A stretch of DNA of 64,000 nucleotides, taken from Roseovarius arcticus (GTDB lineage Bacteria; Pseudomonadota; Alphaproteobacteria; Rhodobacterales; Rhodobacteraceae). Positions 1 to 8,476 of the stretch are shown piece after piece. The stretch is from assembly GCF_006125015.1 (NCBI RefSeq), contig NZ_SZZN01000001.1, forward strand, positions 2,728,001-2,792,000, written 5' to 3'. The position numbers and the translations under genes were made by a program. Position 1 is the first letter of the stretch, and the number at the start of each line of letters is the position of its first letter. Under the pieces are notes generated by a model. It did no database searches and was not told the origin of the DNA. It worked only from the letters and a program-made list of their open reading frames with translations.

Positions 1-182
1 TAACCAAAGACCTGACCCATACGCGAACGCTGCTGGATCATTACCGCGTCCACGTCTTGCGCGGTCCCGGCGCATTTTCCGAGACCGCGCAAGACTTCGA
101 GGATTTTCGAGCCGCGATGACACGCAAGCTGCTGCGCGAACTGCGCCCGCCCACGTTATCGCAGCTGGACGCAGACGGCTGA
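1..182 (+). CDS. DUF1194-type protein, C-terminal end (partial)
   Basis: An open frame enters from the left edge and stops at TGA 180-182, giving the last 60 residues of a protein. The segment LRGPGAFSETAQDFEDF followed by a basic tail RKLLRELRP matches the C-terminal signature of DUF1194 proteins, which are secreted von Willebrand A-like proteins common in Rhodobacteraceae and Rhizobiales. No start, signal peptide or metal-binding motif is visible because the rest lies outside the window. It converges on the MarR gene. Family assignment is from memory of the motif; the function of DUF1194 is not established. Confidence 0.6.
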   Translation, partial: TKDLTHTRTLLDHYRVHVLRGPGAFSETAQDFEDFRAAMTRKLLRELRPPTLSQLDADG

Positions 183-204
183 GCGCTGCATCCGGCTGGC
201 GCGC

Positions 205-705
205 TTAATAGATATAGCGAATCTGATCGGTCCAGTATCGCTCCACCCGGCGCAGCGACCCGGCGATCTGGTCGATCCCGTCTGTCCCCAGAACGCCATG
301 CGCCTGCATCCCTTCGGCATGCCGTCCAAAGAGGTCGGTTACAACGTCGCGGATCTCGCGTCCTTTGGGCGTCAGGCGCACGCGCACGGACCTGCGGTCG
401 ATTTCGCACTTTTGGTGGTGCATATATTCCATTTCGACCAGTTTCTTGAGGTTGTAGCTGACGTTGCTGCCTTGGTAATAGCCGCGCGATTTCAATTCGC
501 CGGCCGTCACCTCATTATCGCCGATGTTGAACAAAAGCAGCGCCTGCACTGCGTTTATATCTAACACGCCGACGCGCTCGAATTCGTCCTTGATGACGTC
601 CAGCAGCAAGCGGTGCAACCGCTCGACTAGTGACAAGGCGTCCAAATATCCGGCCATGAAGCCCTGTTCGGCGGCTGGGGGCGCCATGGATTTGTGCAAA
701 CTCAT
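205..705 (-). CDS. MarR-family winged-helix regulator (LdtR-like)
   Basis: A 166-residue protein with the usual MarR size. A winged helix-turn-helix occupies about residues 50-120: a helix containing NAVQALLLF, the TAGELKSRGYYQGSNVSY recognition segment, and a wing around residues 100-112 (CEIDRRSVRVRLTPKG). The family binds DNA as a dimer and usually represses nearby or stress genes in response to small ligands. The closest resemblance I recall is the alphaproteobacterial LdtR-like branch, linked to cell-wall remodelling, but that sub-assignment is only inference. It stands alone, with 125 bp to the upstream sdhE gene on the same strand, a gap containing AT-rich sequence that could hold its promoter. 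Confidence 0.8.
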   Translation of the reverse strand: MSLHKSMAPPAAEQGFMAGYLDALSLVERLHRLLLDVIKDEFERVGVLDINAVQALLLFNIGDNEVTAGELKSRGYYQGSNVSYNLKKLVEMEYMHHQKCEIDRRSVRVRLTPKGREIRDVVTDLFGRHAEGMQAHGVLGTDGIDQIAGSLRRVERYWTDQIRYIY

Positions 706-830
706 TTCTATCTCCGTGCTTGACTGCTCAAGAACAGAAACTGAACTAAATTGCCGAATAATCGGTTAAACTACGATCAGAAAACGCTTTTACCGATAAA
801 ATGCGATCTATTTCGCCGAAATTGCGGGCA

Positions 831-1091
831 TTACGCTGTATCAGGCACCGCAGAGATATCTTCTATAATTGCGCGATACTGCCCGGGGGCGGCGACTTGG
901 CCGCTGACCCACTGATAGATATCCTGATCGTTTTCATCCAGCAGCGCATCGTAGATATCAAGTTGCGCATCAGTCAGCCCGTCAAGGCGCGCGCGGGAGT
1001 AGCGCATCAAAATGATGTCCATCTCGCGAATACCCCGCCGCATTGAGCGCATGGTCAGCCTGCGAAGGCGGATATCGCGAGACTCACTCAT
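831..1091 (-). CDS. sdhE: SdhE, FAD assembly factor for succinate dehydrogenase
   Basis: An 86-residue protein that fits the SdhE/Sdh5 (SDHAF2) family in length and motif. The hallmark RGxxE is present as R19-G20-I21-R22-E23, followed by MD and a helical region with the conserved LLDENDQDIYQWV segment near residues 50-62. SdhE helps attach FAD covalently to the flavoprotein subunit of succinate dehydrogenase in the cytoplasm. It overlaps the preceding Xre-type gene by 8 bp, so the two are probably cotranscribed and translationally coupled, although no functional link between them is known to me. Confidence 0.88.
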   Translation of the reverse strand: MSESRDIRLRRLTMRSMRRGIREMDIILMRYSRARLDGLTDAQLDIYDALLDENDQDIYQWVSGQVAAPGQYRAIIEDISAVPDTA

Positions 1092-1491
1092 CTTCGTCTT
1101 TCAAAAGTGCGTGAAGTTCCTGCTCGACGCGCAGCAGACGCTCGGCGTTTAGGGACATTTGCGCCGAAATGTTGCGGATTTCGTCCAGCAATTGGTGGCT
1201 GCCGCGCACATAGCTTGTCGCAGTCCCCAGATCGCCGGGCCCATCGCCCTCGCCGGTCAGCAGCCACAGCAGCGAAACATTCAGCAAGCCCGCCAGCATC
1301 GACAGTCGCATCGCGCGTGGATCGCGAATGTCGTCTTCCCAATCTTCCAGCGTCTTTTTCTTAACGCCTATGCGTTTGGCCAGTTGGGCTTGCGTCATCC
1401 CCGCAATCTCGCGTGCACCGGCCAGACGGTCGCCGAAGGTTGTTGCCTCTGGGTCGAACCATTCCTCATTCGTCTCATCGTTCATATTCAT
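1084..1491 (-). CDS. Xre-family helix-turn-helix protein
   Basis: A 135-residue protein with an N-terminal Xre/Cro-type HTH at about residues 18-75; MTQAQLAKRIGVKKKTLEDW marks the two HTH helices. The C-terminal 55 residues (from about RGSHQLLDEIRNISAQMSL) are predicted to be a helix with heptad-like spacing, perhaps a dimerisation segment. It is acidic at both ends. It precedes sdhE with an 8-bp overlap. The 92 bp upstream separates it from the divergent aspartate aminotransferase, so the shared gap is the likely promoter region. Target genes are unknown. Confidence 0.75.
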   Translation of the reverse strand: MNMNDETNEEWFDPEATTFGDRLAGAREIAGMTQAQLAKRIGVKKKTLEDWEDDIRDPRAMRLSMLAGLLNVSLLWLLTGEGDGPGDLGTATSYVRGSHQLLDEIRNISAQMSLNAERLLRVEQELHALLKDEDE

Positions 1492-1526
1492 GTCCTCTCA
1501 CGGGCATATCTCTTTATCCTGCTTGA

Positions 1527-2786
<1,260 letters not shown>

Positions 2787-2828
2787 ACGCTTGGCAAGAG
2801 CGTCGCCTGACAGCTTAAGGGAGCGGAT

Positions 2829-3233
2829 ATGACCGGAGAGCTGCCCGATTATTACTTCCGGGTGCGTGAGAACGGTGCCTTTGTGTTTCGCGTGGATACC
2901 GAGAACCGGCAGCGCCGGATCGATCTGGACCAGATCGCCGTGGTCAATATCCGCAAGGGAGAGATTAAGCCGCATGGCGAGCGCGAGTTAACGGACGAGG
3001 ATAACACCGTCATCCGCGAGTGGATGGCCGAGCGATTGGAGCTGCTGGAATACCGCGACATCGACGATATCCACCGTGCGGTGGACTATTTGAACACCAC
3101 GTCACACTGGGTCCAGAGTAAGGCGACAGACGAACAGCTCGAGGCCGTCACCGACGCGCTGCTGCTGGCAATGCATGATTTGCGGACGGTGCTCGTGCGA
3201 AAAAAAGCGGACAGGCTGCTGGGCGAGGAGTGA
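2829..3233 (+). CDS. Conserved hypothetical protein, 134 aa
   Basis: I do not recognise this family. The protein is small, soluble, and charged (acidic overall), with no signal peptide or membrane segment. The first half (residues 1-50) looks like beta strands (YYFRVRENGAFVFRVDTE) and the second half like helices ending in a basic RKKADRLLGEE tail. A GGGAG ribosome site precedes ATG 2829 by 5 bp or so. It lies 42 bp after the aminotransferase on the same strand and converges with the MATE gene, so it may be cotranscribed with aatA. Coding character is supported by codon usage like the neighbours. Confidence 0.65.
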   Translation: MTGELPDYYFRVRENGAFVFRVDTENRQRRIDLDQIAVVNIRKGEIKPHGERELTDEDNTVIREWMAERLELLEYRDIDDIHRAVDYLNTTSHWVQSKATDEQLEAVTDALLLAMHDLRTVLVRKKADRLLGEE

Positions 3234-3255
3234 GGCTCTGTCCGCTCACGCGGCC

Positions 3256-4608
3256 TCAGGCGTCCCAGCGGTCCGTCCAGCGCCAGAACCGCACGCCCAG
3301 CAGTACCGATGCGGCTACCAGACCGATCGCCAGCCCGATCCACACGCCTATGCCGCCCAGCCCCATAGGAAATCCCAGAACATAGCTGACAGGTATCCCG
3401 ATCACCCAGTAGCTGATCCCGGCGATGATCATTGGCGCGCGCGTATCGCGCACCGCACGCAACAGGCCCAACGCCATGACCTGCCCCGCATCGGCCAGCT
3501 GAAACACCGCCGCCGCAGCCAGCAGGCCGGTCCCGATGACCATAACGGCTGCGCGGTCCGGTTCGGTCGGGCTAATAAACCCCGCGACCAGTAATTCAGG
3601 GATCGCCAGCATGATCGCCGCCGTGGTCAGCGCAACCCCCCCCGAGAGCATCGCCGCAACCAGCGCACCCGAGCGCAAGCTGGCCCGGTCGCGCCGCCCA
3701 AAGGATTGACCTGCACGCACCGTGGCGGCATTGGACAGGCCCAAATGGATCATGAACGTAACCGACACCACTTGCAGGGCGATACCATGCGCCGCCAATT
3801 GCAGCGTGCCCAGCCAGCCCATCATCACCGACGACGCGGCAAACAGTCCTGTCTCAGCCAGATTGGTCACACCGATAGGCCAGCCCAGCCGGACGACGTC
3901 GCGCAGCGCGTCCCAATCGGGCCGCCAGACGCGGGCGAACAGCGAATGTTCGGGCGTAGCGATCGCGACATAGATGCACAGCGCCACCAGCGTCAGACTG
4001 GTCACGCCCAGCGAGGCGATGGCCGCGCCGCGCACGCCCATTTCTGGAAATCCCAGATTGCCAAAGATCAGCGCATAGTTAACGCACGCGTTCAGCGCGA
4101 CGCCGCCCACGGTCAGCCACAGCACCACCTGTGTCCTCTCCAGCGCGGCCAGGTATGACTTCAGCACCATCACGATCAGCGCAGGCACAATGACCCAGCC
4201 CGCGATGCGCAAGTAATCAGCGGCCAATGCAGATGTCGCCGGTTTCTGCGCCAGCGCCAAAAAGATCGTCTCTGACCCAACCATGAACGGCAGGACCAGC
4301 GCGGCAAAGGCCAATGACGCCCAGCAGCCCATGCGCGTGATGCGCCTGACCTGACGCTCGTCCCCTTCGGCGCAAGCGGTCGCGACCATAGGCATGACCG
4401 CAAAGGCAAAACCGGACCCGACGATGAAAAACGTGAAAAAGAACATATGCGCAAGCACTTGCGCGGCCAGCGCCTCGACCCCGTACCAGCCCAGCATGAT
4501 GGCGTCGGTTAGTTGAATCGCCATCTGCGCCAAGTGGCTGCCGATCAGCGGCATTCCCAGCGACAGGAGGGACCGCGCGTCGCGGCGGTATGAAGGGGCG
4601 GATTGCAT
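3256..4608 (-). CDS. MATE-family multidrug/cation antiporter
   Basis: About 450 residues with some twelve hydrophobic segments arranged as two related six-helix halves, as in MATE (NorM-like) exporters. The N-terminal segment GMPLIGSHLAQMAIQLTDA followed by IMLGWYG is the typical first MatE helix. It would expel cationic drugs or metabolites through the inner membrane using Na+ or H+. The frame is open from a TTG at 4626, but ATG at 4608 gives the usual N-terminus and is preferred. It is convergent with the 134-residue gene (22 bp apart) and has a long upstream gap leading into a decayed region. Substrate cannot be predicted. Confidence 0.88.
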   Translation of the reverse strand: MQSAPSYRRDARSLLSLGMPLIGSHLAQMAIQLTDAIMLGWYGVEALAAQVLAHMFFFTFFIVGSGFAFAVMPMVATACAEGDERQVRRITRMGCWASLAFAALVLPFMVGSETIFLALAQKPATSALAADYLRIAGWVIVPALIVMVLKSYLAALERTQVVLWLTVGGVALNACVNYALIFGNLGFPEMGVRGAAIASLGVTSLTLVALCIYVAIATPEHSLFARVWRPDWDALRDVVRLGWPIGVTNLAETGLFAASSVMMGWLGTLQLAAHGIALQVVSVTFMIHLGLSNAATVRAGQSFGRRDRASLRSGALVAAMLSGGVALTTAAIMLAIPELLVAGFISPTEPDRAAVMVIGTGLLAAAAVFQLADAGQVMALGLLRAVRDTRAPMIIAGISYWVIGIPVSYVLGFPMGLGGIGVWIGLAIGLVAASVLLGVRFWRWTDRWDA

Positions 4609-5097
4609 GAGCGGGCTCGTTATCAAAAGGACGCGCGGCGCATCCTAGCGGCAGACACGCCGCGCCCGGATGGGCGGTTGTAAATCCGATCATAGTTATC
4701 TCGGAAGAGCTCGAAATTACAAGCGAAGACAACGCCTTCACTTAAGCCCCATCAGAATGGGAGCAAGGATCTCGCGAAAATCGGGGCAAGAGTTCGCGAA
4801 CCCCAAGAAAAGGCAAAAAAAAGCACGCGAAAGCGGGCGGCTTAATTTATACTTTTTGGTCTAGTTCAGGACGCTATTTTCATGTCCATGATGGCGTGCA
4901 CATCAACATAGATGGACCCGATTTCTAACTTTTTGGGGAGCGCGAAAGCAGGGGATCCTCCCATCCAGAACATCTACGAAAACCTCCTTAAACGGGGCCA
5001 GCCCCACACTGGCAGGCGAATGCAATCGGGTGATAGTTCGCGCCTACTCCGGCGGCGCGCTCCGGAATGCATATAACTTTGCGAGGAGGTTATCGAG
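4609..5097. other. Gene-poor stretch upstream of the MATE gene
   Basis: About 490 bp with no gene I can support. The 64-codon frame at 4670-4864 is mostly charged residues with no family resemblance and lacks a clear ribosome site. Base composition is lower in G+C than the flanking genes, with A-rich tracts around 4800-4860. Together with the mobile-element relics that follow, it looks like the edge of an acquired or decaying patch. Confidence 0.5.
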
Positions 5098-5232
5098 GTG
5101 CTGCCGACCAAAGATGACGTGACGAACCGATCCACGGCCAGTTCTGGGAACAAGCGGGTTCACGACGCCTGCACGATAAAGAACTTTGATCTACCGTTTG
5201 CTGGCTCCGAGATATTCGGGAACGTCCTGTAG
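5098..5232 (+). CDS. Small ORF with strong ribosome site, 44 aa
   Basis: A GTG-started frame of 44 codons, ending at TAG 5230-5232, is preceded by a near-perfect AGGAGG site at 5083-5088. The product is hydrophilic and resembles no family I know. Its end coincides with the point where a possible IS3-type end begins, so it may be the stump of a longer gene cut by an insertion. Coding is unproven; the good ribosome site is the main argument. Confidence 0.3.
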   Translation: MLPTKDDVTNRSTASSGNKRVHDACTIKNFDLPFAGSEIFGNVL

Positions 5233-5337
5233 TGGCATGCAATGCCCCCACTGATGTGGTCCCCCTTTTGGAGAGAATTGTCTCGTTTTGCGGACGACGA
5301 AATGGCTGGCAAGCGAGAGAAGCCAGAGGATTGGTGA
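5229..5337 (+). mobile_element. Possible IS3-family left end with OrfA N-terminal stump
   Basis: The stretch from about 5229 (TGTAGTGG...) through the CCCCCTTTTGGAGAGAATTG segment resembles the terminal region of IS3-family elements that I recall from Rhodobacteraceae. An ATG at 5302 then encodes MAGKREKPEDW before a stop; MAGKREKPE is how many IS3 OrfA transposase subunits begin. No remaining OrfA, OrfB or right end is found, so this would be a terminal scrap. The identification is from memory of sequence style and is weak. Confidence 0.3.
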
Positions 5338-5815
5338 ACGTCGTAGATCAACCAGACCTGTGCGATGCAAATGCGCCGTCAATCGCGGATCGCTCTCCGG
5401 TCGTTTTGGCGATTGGCACAGAAGGCACAGAAGGCACAGAAGGCACAGAAGGCACAGAAGGCACAGAAGGCACAGAAGGCAAGGCCCCTGTGTTGGCTCG
5501 CCAAATCAAGACACGGCTGGAGGAAACGTTGGAACCTCGTTTGGGGGACCTCCCGGCCCTCGCCGGACGCCTTCGCGACCGCGCCGCGATGCGCCATGGC
5601 CCGCGTGAGCAGCGCGATTTGTGGCGGTGGGTTTTTGGCTCGTCACTTCATCACCGCATTGAACATCCGCTCTCGACTGTTTTTCCAGCCATTTGCACCG
5701 ATCGCAACGTCGTGCGCTTTGGGGTCAAAGCAGCCCTTCGTCGCACCGGCGTTGCATCGTGAGGTGCCGACATTGAGTCGGCGCTGCGGCTGGTTGGGTT
5801 GGCGGAGGATCTGTC
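5338..5815. other. Non-coding or degraded stretch with tandem repeat
   Basis: About 480 bp containing a seven-copy 9-bp tandem repeat. Several overlapping frames stay open on both strands because the repeat unit has no stop in any frame, but none shows homology I recognise. It probably contains decayed N-terminal sequence of the integrase that follows, though I could not align it by eye. Confidence 0.5.
5415..5477. repeat. Tandem repeat, 7 copies of a 9-bp unit
   Basis: Seven perfect, uninterrupted copies of GGCACAGAA occupy 63 bp, followed by a partial unit (GGCA) at 5478-5481. Because 9 is a multiple of 3, each frame is read as a three-residue repeat (Glu-Gly-Thr or Gln-Lys-Ala forward, Cys-Ala-Phe in reverse), which keeps spurious frames open. 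Perfect identity of copies suggests recent expansion by slippage. It lies in the decayed mobile-element patch. Confidence 0.95.
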
Positions 5816-6070
5816 ATGGTTACCGCAAACCTGCCCGCTATCCGGCTCTGTCGCCCCATTCGGAATCGGGTCATCTTGATTGGGCTTGAAGCGACAGCCT
5901 ACGGCACGCACTCGATGCGCCGAACGAAGGTCACGCAGATCTACAAGAAGACGGGCAACCTGCGAGCCGTGCAACTGCTCTTGGGGCATACGAAAATGGA
6001 CAGTACCGTCCGGTACCTCGGTATCGAACTGGAGGATGCCTTAGCGATCGCAGAAGCTATCGAGATTTGA
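5816..6070 (+). pseudogene. Tyrosine recombinase/integrase, C-terminal remnant
   Basis: The 84-codon frame encodes the C-terminal catalytic part of a phage-type integrase. Visible active-site residues are HxxR (His32, Arg35 in THSMRRTK), the second histidine His58 (LLLGH) and the nucleophile Tyr67 (VRYLG), followed by the usual acidic helix. The core-binding domain, the first catalytic arginine and the lysine are absent: the first 22 or so codons do not look like the family, and upstream frames are disrupted. It is therefore a fragment, most likely inactive. It is followed directly by a hairpin terminator. Such remnants typically mark an old integrated element. Confidence 0.75.
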
Positions 6071-6076
6071 AGGGCT

Positions 6077-6101
6077 GGGTCGCCTCCGCAGGCGACCCTT
6101 T
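6077..6101 (+). terminator. Rho-independent terminator after the integrase remnant
   Basis: A perfect 9-bp stem (GGGTCGCCT / AGGCGACCC) with a CCGC loop lies 7 bp after the integrase stop and is followed by a short TTT. The U-tract is short, so termination strength is uncertain. Confidence 0.6.
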
Positions 6102-6245
6102 GCGGCCATTGACCGGCTCGTCCAGCGCTGCGGTGCAGCTTCACCAGACCAGCCGTTCGCGTGTTAAGCAGCATTTTGTCGACAGAAACGTCGGTGTGCA
6201 GGACGTTGCTGCCCTTTGCTACTTTCTGCGTAGATTTTAGCGATC

Positions 6246-6638
6246 ATGGCCGGTATAGCGAAATTATGGTTCCGGCCGAGACCAACGACCCTTACCTCAA
6301 CTAGATATCATGATAAAAGACGCTTTATAATCCAATGCGTCGCAAGATTGCTTCTCATACTTACAGTGGTAATCGGCATCGTCGCGCCGATGAGTTCTGC
6401 CGCGTTGGCTCGGCCTAGCTTTGTAGACAGTCGTGTCATGGTCATTTGCACAGGAGACGGCCTGCGCACGATCACCATGGATGCCGACGGTAAGCCGATA
6501 AAGGTATCTGACTAAGATGAGCAATGCGCGCTCGTCCATACGGCGGCAACGGCAGCGTCCACCGTCGTGCCAGCGTATGTGGGGCCTCACTTTCTCGCCG
6601 ATGCACCCATCTCCGCGAAGCATTTGCGCCTCACGTAG
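6246..6638 (+). pseudogene. DUF2946-like protein gene with internal TAA
   Basis: One reading frame of 131 codons is interrupted only by TAA at 6513-6515. Before the stop it has a hydrophobic N-terminal segment (LLLILTVVIGIVAPMSSA) and the DUF2946-like core VMVICTGDGLRTITMDADGKP; after the stop the same frame continues with CALVHTAATAAST to TAG 6636. The core matches that of the intact DUF2946-like gene at 10.8-11.1 kb (MQVEICSSFGIQTISIDPETG). DUF2946 proteins are small membrane-anchored proteins that often sit next to copper chaperones or metal transporters; their function is not known. The nonsense codon would remove the C-terminal cysteine-containing part, so I call it a pseudogene. Confidence 0.6.
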
Positions 6639-6679
6639 CTTCCCCATTCATCTTCTCTCCTGCGAGCGCCGCCGCAGCT

Positions 6680-7174
6680 TTGAGGCGTCTTTAATTTTCT
6701 GCGAAATCTCCGCCTCTGGCACTTGCGGCCGCACACGACTTCAAAAAGGGCGATTTGCAAATTGACCATCCGATGGCAGTTGAAACCGCCGCAACCGCTA
6801 AGTCCACTGGCGGCTATCTAACGATTACCAATCACGGCGACGCGGAGGATGCTCTGGTCGGTACAAAGGCTGATTTTGCAAAGGTGATGCTGCACCAGTC
6901 CGAAGAAAAGGACGGTGTGGCCACCATGACCCACGTGGAGCGACTCGTCGTTCCTGCAGGAGAAACCATCAAGCTCGCTCCGTGTGGGTATCACGTGATG
7001 TTCATGGGGCTGTCCGATCCCTTCGAGGGAGGTACGGAAGTTCCCGCCACCCTGGCCTTCGAGAAGGCGGGCGATATCGACGTCGTCTTCAACATCGAAG
7101 AGCGTGGCGCTGATACGGACCATGGTGACATGGACCATTCGAGCCACGAGCGGATCGCGAGCCGAGACCCATAA
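6680..7174 (+). pseudogene. PCu(A)C-type copper chaperone, 5' end broken by TAA
   Basis: From about 6731 the frame encodes a PCu(A)C (DUF461) periplasmic copper chaperone: HDFKKGDLQIDHPMA, the copper-binding region VMLHQSEEKDGV, and PAGETIKLAPCGYHVMFMGL, with the expected His/Met ligands, and a His-rich tail. These proteins carry Cu(I) to cytochrome oxidase. No ATG opens the frame. A signal-peptide-like N-terminus can be read from TTG 6680 (MRRL-stop-FSAKSPPLALAAA) but is broken by TAA 6692-6694. Translation could restart at TTG 6755, which would give a chaperone without export signal. It sits directly after the broken DUF2946-like gene, a pairing typical of metal-uptake loci. Likely inactive, but the domain itself is intact. 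Confidence 0.65.
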
Positions 7175-7223
7175 TCAAATAAAACCGGCACCCTATGGGG
7201 GCCGATAAGGAAAGCTATATCCA

Positions 7224-7349
7224 ATGAAGAACTCAATCGTCGCGGCGTCGGCGCTCTGCGCCGGGCTGGCTGCACCTGCGGCATTGGCCGACACCAAGTA
7301 CGGAAACGACCGAGAACAGGACTACAATCAGCCGCATCGCGCTGGTTGA
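7224..7349 (+). CDS. Secreted peptide, 41 aa; probable truncated gene start
   Basis: ATG 7224 opens a 41-codon frame ending at TGA 7347. The first 22 residues form a clean Sec signal peptide (basic MKNS, hydrophobic core, cleavage after ALA), followed by a polar stretch DTKYGNDREQDYNQPHRAG. GGAAAG about 10 bp upstream may serve as ribosome site. It looks like the beginning of a larger periplasmic or outer-membrane protein whose remainder is lost, given the decay around it, and its place after the copper chaperone suggests a metal-related product. I cannot name the family. Confidence 0.4.
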   Translation: MKNSIVAASALCAGLAAPAALADTKYGNDREQDYNQPHRAG

Positions 7350-7717
7350 TGACCGTGATCCCCTACATCTCGAAGTCCATGAAATACCGCAAAGAAGATG
7401 CCATTCGGCACTATGTGTTCAAGAATCCGCTCAGGGCCGTACCGCGACGAGACGCGTCTCGCTCCGGGCGCGGAGTCGCTTTGGCACGGGACGGACAGTT
7501 GCTGGCTCAAAGCCGTCTTCTGCAAGGCAGCAAAACTGCGACCCAGAGTAAATTTTTCCAAAGCGCGGGCGGCCCATAGCCGCCGTTCACCGCTTGCTGA
7601 TTTTTTGATTGCGTGCCTGCCAACGTGGCCGCTTGTGATGACTGGTTTAGCAATTTAAGCCTTCACAGACGATCGCAGTGCGCCCAGCTGAACTCGGCGT
7701 TCCACGTTCAATGAGCG
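7350..7717. other. Intergenic stretch, no supported gene
   Basis: About 370 bp between the truncated secreted peptide and the end of the ABC importer operon. Short frames exist on both strands (for example 7346-7579 forward) but show no recognisable domain and no ribosome site. The stretch probably includes eroded remains of the gene that began at 7224. Confidence 0.5.
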
Positions 7718-8476
7718 TTAGACTGCTTGGAGTGGTGTCACGTGCAGGTGTCCCAATGGGCCGCGGCTGATGTCAGCTTTGATCCCATACATTGTATGCA
7801 AATTCTGTGGAGTCAGCACGTCATCAGCAAGGCCTGAGGCGATGACGCGACCATCCTTGAGGCCGATCATACGATCTGAAAACTGCGCAGCGAGCGTTAA
7901 ATCATGCATTGCGATTGCAACACAGGCCCCGCTGGTGCGTGCGTAGTTGCGAACGTGTTCCAGAACCAGCAGCTGATGCCGCAGATCGAGCGCTGCCGTC
8001 GGTTCGTCGAGGAGCAAGACTTGGGGTTTGCGGAACAACGCCTGAGCGAGGTACACCAGTTGCCTCTGTCCTCCGCTGATTTCGGTTAACGTGCGACCTT
8101 CCTTTTCCTCAAGGCCGAAGGCTTCGAGAGCAGCGGTTGCCTCCTCAACCAAGGACGGTGGCAGGCGCATTCCCAGAGATCCGAGGCGACCGAGAACAAC
8201 AACCTCCAATACGCAAAGAGAAGACGTCGCATCAATGTCTTGCGGCATATATGCAATGTGTTGGCGGCGTTCCCGCGCAGACAAGGGGCGCTCTGCGAGC
8301 TTCAGTTGGCCCGCCATTGGCGACAAGCCAGCCATCGCCCTGAAGAGCGTTGATTTCCCCGCGCCATTACAGCCGATCACTGCGGTAACCTGGCCCGCTG
8401 GAAACGTCTCGGTGAAATCGCGAACTATAGACGCAGAGCCATAACATACGCCGAGGTTTTCGGTTTGCAGGCTCAC
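7718..8476 (-). CDS. Iron/siderophore/heme-type ABC importer, ATPase
   Basis: The 252-residue product is a FepC/HmuV/BtuD-type ATPase: Walker A GCNGAGKST, a Q-loop in AYMPQD, signature SGGQRQLVYLAQAL, Walker B VLLLDEPTAALD and the switch histidine in AMHDLTLAAQ. The frame is open far upstream, but GTG at 8476 is preceded by AGGAGG at proper distance and overlaps the permease stop in a GTGA arrangement, so this start is chosen. With the permease and binding protein it would drive import of a ferric chelate, heme or cobalamin across the inner membrane. The metal source cannot be decided from sequence. Confidence 0.88.
   Translation of the reverse strand: MSLQTENLGVCYGSASIVRDFTETFPAGQVTAVIGCNGAGKSTLFRAMAGLSPMAGQLKLAERPLSARERRQHIAYMPQDIDATSSLCVLEVVVLGRLGSLGMRLPPSLVEEATAALEAFGLEEKEGRTLTEISGGQRQLVYLAQALFRKPQVLLLDEPTAALDLRHQLLVLEHVRNYARTSGACVAIAMHDLTLAAQFSDRMIGLKDGRVIASGLADDVLTPQNLHTMYGIKADISRGPLGHLHVTPLQAV

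Noticed and set aside
4670..4864. 64-codon ORF upstream of the MATE gene
   Set aside because: Charged low-complexity product, no ribosome site and no homology; treated as non-coding.
5232..5889. Overlapping open frames through the 9-bp repeat (5232-5762, 5288-5608, 5365-5889, and reverse 5379-5597)
   Set aside because: They stay open because the repeat has no stop in any frame; none shows a domain or a convincing start.
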